This document shows, piece by piece, positions 57,235 to 64,000 of a stretch of DNA of 64,000 nucleotides. Source of the stretch: Alteromonas macleodii (GTDB lineage: Bacteria > Pseudomonadota > Gammaproteobacteria > Enterobacterales > Alteromonadaceae); contig NZ_LR812090.1 in the NCBI RefSeq assembly GCF_903772925.1, forward strand, positions 282,593 through 346,592, given 5' to 3'. Made by a program: the position numbers and the translations under genes. Under the pieces are notes generated by a model. That model was not told the DNA's origin, made no database searches, and saw nothing but the letters and a program-made list of their open reading frames with translations. The first letter of the stretch is position 1. Each line of letters starts with the position of its first letter.

Positions 57235-57352
57235 GCCTGATATACATACGTTTGATAGACATAAGCCTGATACAAAAGCTTAGTGAATAAAGCAAAACAA
57301 GAAAGCCAATTGCTACATAGTGATGAAACAGATTAAAAAAGGTACTAACACA

Positions 57353-58120
57353 ATGAATAAGACTCTTCTTGCCTCTACAGTGGCGCTACTTATGCCGCTT
57401 ACCGCGTGCGCTACAACAGAAGCAGATACAGAGAAAAGCGAGTCACGTCTAACTCGTGAAAAGCAGGCAGCCAAAACAGAAGTTTGGGAGCCGGTTCCGG
57501 AAGTTGTCTCTTTTGATGAGAATGGCGTGCCTTCTGATGCTACCATTTTACTTGGCAATGACTTATCAAATTGGAGTTCGGTAAAAGAAGGTGAGGCTAA
57601 ATGGACGCTTCAAAAAGGTGTACTTACCGTAAAACCGGGCACGGGCGATATTAAAACGAACGAAGCGTTTTGTGACGTACAACTACACGTAGAGTGGAAA
57701 GCGCCTCAGCCAGAAGCAGGTATGGAAGGACAGCAGCGTAATAACAGCGGTATCTTCCTTCAACAAAGATACGAGATTCAGGTATTAGACTCATATCAGA
57801 ATAAGACCTATCCCAATGGTCAGGCGGCAAGTGTATATAAACAAACTATCCCGTTAGTTAATGCTATGAAGGCCCCTGGTGAGTGGCAAACCTATGACAT
57901 TATCTATAAAGCTCCTACCTTTAACGGTGAAGACTTAGCAACAAAGGGCTATGTTACCGTTATACATAATGGCGTAGTAGTTCAAAACCATACCGAGATC
58001 CAAGGAACCACAGAATGGATAGGTGCACCTAAATATAAAGCGCACGGATGTGCCCCGCTTCAATTGCAAGATCACGGTAACTTAGTGAGCTTCAAAAATA
58101 TGTGGGTAAGACCGCTTTAA
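57353..58120 (+). CDS. DUF1080 lipoprotein, 3-keto-glycoside hydrolase family
   Basis: A 255-residue lipoprotein. The ATG at 57353 gives MNKTLLASTVALLMPLTAC with lipobox LTAC and Cys19; the open frame begins 11 codons earlier. The mature protein has the jelly-roll family features LLGNDLSNWSSVKEG, DVQLHVEWKAPQ, NNSGIFLQQRYEIQVLDSY and a LQDHGNLVSFKNMWVRPL end. DUF1080 (now 3-keto-disaccharide hydrolase) proteins cleave glycosides after C3 oxidation. It thus follows logically after the GMC dehydrogenase. It ends within the convergent alcohol dehydrogenase gene (4-base overlap). Confidence 0.87.
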   Translation: MNKTLLASTVALLMPLTACATTEADTEKSESRLTREKQAAKTEVWEPVPEVVSFDENGVPSDATILLGNDLSNWSSVKEGEAKWTLQKGVLTVKPGTGDIKTNEAFCDVQLHVEWKAPQPEAGMEGQQRNNSGIFLQQRYEIQVLDSYQNKTYPNGQAASVYKQTIPLVNAMKAPGEWQTYDIIYKAPTFNGEDLATKGYVTVIHNGVVVQNHTEIQGTTEWIGAPKYKAHGCAPLQLQDHGNLVSFKNMWVRPL

Positions 58121-59265
58121 AACGCAAGCCGATATATATCTTCAATCTCTTCAATACTTAATTGCTTGGGATTATTGCGAAGAAGGCGAGTTACTTTACT
58201 CGCTTCTTCTGCTAGTTCCCCTACACAAGTTGGCGAAATATTAAAATGGGTGAGTGAAGCGGGTATGTCTACATCCCTACACAGCTTTTCTATAGCACCT
58301 AATAGCAGCTTAACTGCCTCTTCTTTTGAATGGTGGCGCTCACATACCTTCAGTAGCTTGGCCACGCAGTAAAGTTTGTCTTGGCAGAAAGGCGCATTAA
58401 CTTTCAACACGTGGGGAAGCATTACAGCGTTACTCATACCGTGTGATAAATGAAAGCGCCCGCCTAAGGGATAAGCCAGTGCATGTACTGCGCCCACGCC
58501 GGCATTTCCAAACGCAAGACCAGCCATTAAACTGCCGGTGGCCATATCTTCACGAGCCGACAGGTTCTCACCATTATTATAAGCGTGTACTAATGAACTA
58601 AAGATAAGCTTAAGCGCCTTCTCTGCAAGTGCGTCGGTAATGGGGCTAGCATTAACACTGATATAGGCTTCAAGGGCGTGAACGAACGCGTCTATTCCAC
58701 TAGCTGCTGTAATGGAGGGAGGGCAGGTTTTTGTCATTTCAGGTGCAACAATTGCTACATCGGGTAATAAGCAGTGGCTAACAATGCCTTTTTTCATTTG
58801 TGCTTTAGGGTCAGACAAAATAGCAATGTTGGTAACTTCGGAACCTGTACCAGCGGTAGTGGGGATAACAATAAGGGGGAGGTTTCTTTGTGTAAGCGTA
58901 TTTTCACCGAAGAGTTCTAAAAGAGGTCCGGTATAATCATAAGTAGAGGCTAGTACTTTAGCGCTATCAATAGCACTGCCTCCGCCCAGCGCAATTATCC
59001 CGTCTATCTGTTTTTCCCGAAGCAAGCCCAACTTTCTTTCTATAACGTCTACTTCAGGCTCAGGAGGTACGTCATCGACAATAAGTAAAGGTTTAGAAGA
59101 AATGAGCGTGAGTATTTGGTCGAGAAGCCCTGAAGAAGATACGCCTTTATCAGTTATCACAGCGCAGTTATTTATGCCTAAACGCTTCATCTCATCAGCA
59201 AGGGCTTTAATAGCACCAAGTCCTGTAATGAGTTTTCCCGCGGTCTTAAATTCCGAAACCTTCAT
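58117..59265 (-). CDS. Iron-containing alcohol dehydrogenase
   Basis: A 382-residue group III alcohol dehydrogenase. The NAD site is IIALGGGSAIDSAKV, followed by VIPTTAGTGSEVTNIAI. Metal ligands lie in GIDAFVHALEAYIS (Asp, His) and VHALAYPLGGRFHLSHG (two His). A substrate such as lactaldehyde, a polyol or a short-chain alcohol is possible. Its 3' end overlaps the DUF1080 gene by 4 bases on the opposite strand. No operator of the AAAATGTAAC type is seen upstream, so it is probably regulated apart from the sugar operon. Confidence 0.9.
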   Translation of the reverse strand: MKVSEFKTAGKLITGLGAIKALADEMKRLGINNCAVITDKGVSSSGLLDQILTLISSKPLLIVDDVPPEPEVDVIERKLGLLREKQIDGIIALGGGSAIDSAKVLASTYDYTGPLLELFGENTLTQRNLPLIVIPTTAGTGSEVTNIAILSDPKAQMKKGIVSHCLLPDVAIVAPEMTKTCPPSITAASGIDAFVHALEAYISVNASPITDALAEKALKLIFSSLVHAYNNGENLSAREDMATGSLMAGLAFGNAGVGAVHALAYPLGGRFHLSHGMSNAVMLPHVLKVNAPFCQDKLYCVAKLLKVCERHHSKEEAVKLLLGAIEKLCRDVDIPASLTHFNISPTCVGELAEEASKVTRLLRNNPKQLSIEEIEDIYRLAF

Positions 59266-59451
59266 AGAGTGCTCCTGATAACGACGTACTTTTAATAGCT
59301 ACGAGTTCTTTAATTTATAGTACAACACAGCGGATACCACTTAACTAAGCTTATAGATGCTTAAAAGTGAGGTGAATTCGTGGTTTTAATGAACGTTTTG
59401 TTTGTTGTTTGTGCAAACGATCGAAAAATAAGGTTTTTTTCGAAATAAGTG

Positions 59452-59479
59452 TTGACGTGAGCGCTCATTTCCCTAAAAT
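59452..59479 (+). promoter_or_regulatory. rRNA promoter P1
   Basis: TTGACG (59452-59457) and TAAAAT (59474-59479) with a 16-base spacer, then GCGCATCC as a GC-rich discriminator typical of stringently controlled rRNA promoters. Upstream is an AT-rich UP-like block with a TCGAAAAA/TTTTTCGA inverted repeat (59421-59443). The DNA from 59266 to 59420 shows no gene. Confidence 0.82.
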
Positions 59480-59603
59480 GCGCATCCGCTTCGGGGGAAA
59501 AGCAAAACAGCAACCCTCCTGAAGTAAGTCTCTACTACCTGCATAGGCCAGTAAAGACGGGAGTTTAGAAGAAACGCTTCAGAAAATAAATTTTCAAAAA
59601 GTG

Positions 59604-59631
59604 TTGACAACGAAAACTTCCAGCGTATAAT
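59604..59631 (+). promoter_or_regulatory. rRNA promoter P2
   Basis: Consensus TTGACA (59604-59609) and TATAAT (59626-59631), 16 bases apart, with GCGCACC discriminator. An A/T block at 59581-59600 may be an UP element. It shares spacer length and discriminator with P1. Confidence 0.9.
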
Positions 59632-59701
59632 GCGCACCTCACTCGAACAGGGTGAGTCACTAAGAAGCAACGGCTTCTGGTGAATTGCGACGAAGTCGCA
59701 A

Positions 59702-59713
59702 TGTTCTTTAACA
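59702..59713 (+). promoter_or_regulatory. boxA antitermination site in the rrn leader
   Basis: TGTTCTTTAACA, one base different from the enteric rrn boxA TGCTCTTTAACA. It loads the Nus factor complex onto RNA polymerase. Confidence 0.82.
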
Positions 59714-59783
59714 ATTTAGACAAGACAATCTGTGTGGGCACTCGTTAAGAGTGTCACAACGACGATTCATATTTCGATATATT

Positions 59784-61316
<1,533 letters not shown>

Positions 61317-61394
61317 CCATTACGTCGAAAGACGCACTTGATGCAGTGCCTACACAGATAGTCTTGTTTAAAATGAAGAACGACACAAGTTTAT

Positions 61395-61470
61395 GGGGCT
61401 ATAGCTCAGCTGGGAGAGCGCCTGATTTGCATTCAGGAGGTCAGCAGTTCGATCCTGCTTAGCTCCACCA
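61395..61470 (+). tRNA. tRNA-Ala (TGC)
   Basis: A 76-nt tRNA in the 16S-23S spacer. The acceptor arm GGGGCTA pairs with TAGCTCC, the anticodon loop TTTGCAT is on a CCTGA/TCAGG stem, the T-arm has AGTTCGATCC, and CCA is encoded. Confidence 0.97.
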
Positions 61471-61513
61471 TCTACTTGAAACTGGGTTTGTTGCTAACAA
61501 ACTTAGAAACTGA

Positions 61514-61590
<77 letters not shown>

Positions 61591-61738
61591 TTTCCTTGCT
61601 TTAAGAAAGGAAGGTAATAAAGGTAGAAATGTGTCACGTTGGACCCGAAATCCTAATGAATATTTACTGTTTCAGTAAGCATTGATTAGGGTTTTTTACT
61701 CTAAAGATGAAAGTACTGCTTTTGCAGGAAACATCGAA

Positions 61739-61750
61739 TGTTCTTTAACA
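61739..61750 (+). promoter_or_regulatory. boxA in the 16S-23S spacer
   Basis: TGTTCTTTAACA, identical to the leader boxA, 188 bases before the 23S gene. The rest of the spacer (61591-61938) shows no gene and should hold the RNase III processing strand. Confidence 0.8.
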
Positions 61751-61938
61751 ATTTGGAAAGCTGATATTAATAGTAATCAATCAAAATTGAGTAACTGAGA
61801 AATCGAAAGATGACTTTTTACTCTACTTGACTGAATTGCTTGTTATCAATTTATTGATAGCAAGGCAATTCTTCCGATTAGCTTGTCATGCATACGACAT
61901 AACTTAGACAGAAGTCAAAAGGCTGTTTGGGGTTGTAT

Positions 61939-64000
<2,062 letters not shown>

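Overview
The window looks like a chromosomal piece of a marine gammaproteobacterium, most likely Alteromonas or a close relative. The 16S rRNA gene reads as Alteromonadaceae, and the protein-coding genes (arcA, trmB, mutY, yggX, PL7 alginate lyase, duplicated che genes) fit that group. No prophage, insertion sequence, integrase or CRISPR array is visible.

Layout. (1) 1-8.7 kb is core genome: the start of arcA, a histidine kinase, glgA, an operon of an alpha/beta hydrolase with trmB and rsmC, then mutY-yggX, tRNA-Phe and a DUF2986-like small protein. (2) 8.7-15.9 kb is an accessory stretch: a secreted three-domain alginate lyase, two MFS transporters around a LysR regulator, a displaced copy of the lyase's CBM32 segment, an orphan secreted protein and decayed minus-strand reading frames. 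(3) 15.9-37.9 kb holds two tandem, diverged copies of one chemosensory operon. Each has a short membrane MCP-like protein, then cheY, cheA, cheW, one or two soluble multi-PAS receptors, cheR, cheD and cheB. Neither copy has a cheZ gene, but both MCP-like proteins carry a D-x-x-x-Q motif resembling the CheZ catalytic helix next to a conserved acidic tail. Both CheA proteins have a linker with repeated GFGFF-type motifs. (4) 38.3-43.2 kb is mixed housekeeping: a small periplasmic protein, two HAD hydrolases, a TPR protein with a degenerate GGDEF domain and an EamA transporter. (5) 43.2-47.7 kb is an AT-rich, two-gene divergent island. One gene encodes a 1006-residue calcineurin-like metallophosphatase fused to a STAND/NACHT-like NTPase; the other encodes a PIN-domain protein. 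It looks like an undescribed anti-phage or stress-abortive module and is the best candidate for a new system here. (6) 48-58.1 kb is a sugar catabolic locus controlled by a LacI regulator with visible operators. It encodes a Gfo/Idh/MocA oxidoreductase, three TIM-barrel isomerase-type proteins, an NHS-type MFS transporter, a GMC oxidoreductase with its Tat-type small subunit, and a DUF1080 lipoprotein. This set matches the 3-keto-glycoside route of sugar breakdown. (7) 58.1-64 kb holds an iron-dependent alcohol dehydrogenase and then an rRNA operon (P1, P2, boxA, 16S, tRNA-Ala, tRNA-Ile, boxA, 23S running off the end).

All functional calls are from reading the sequence and from remembered family motifs; no search was run. 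Start codons were moved from the longest open frame where a ribosome binding site or a paralogue supported it (glgA, the first MCP-like gene, both soluble MCPs of cluster 2, cheR2, cheB1, the DUF1080 gene and others).
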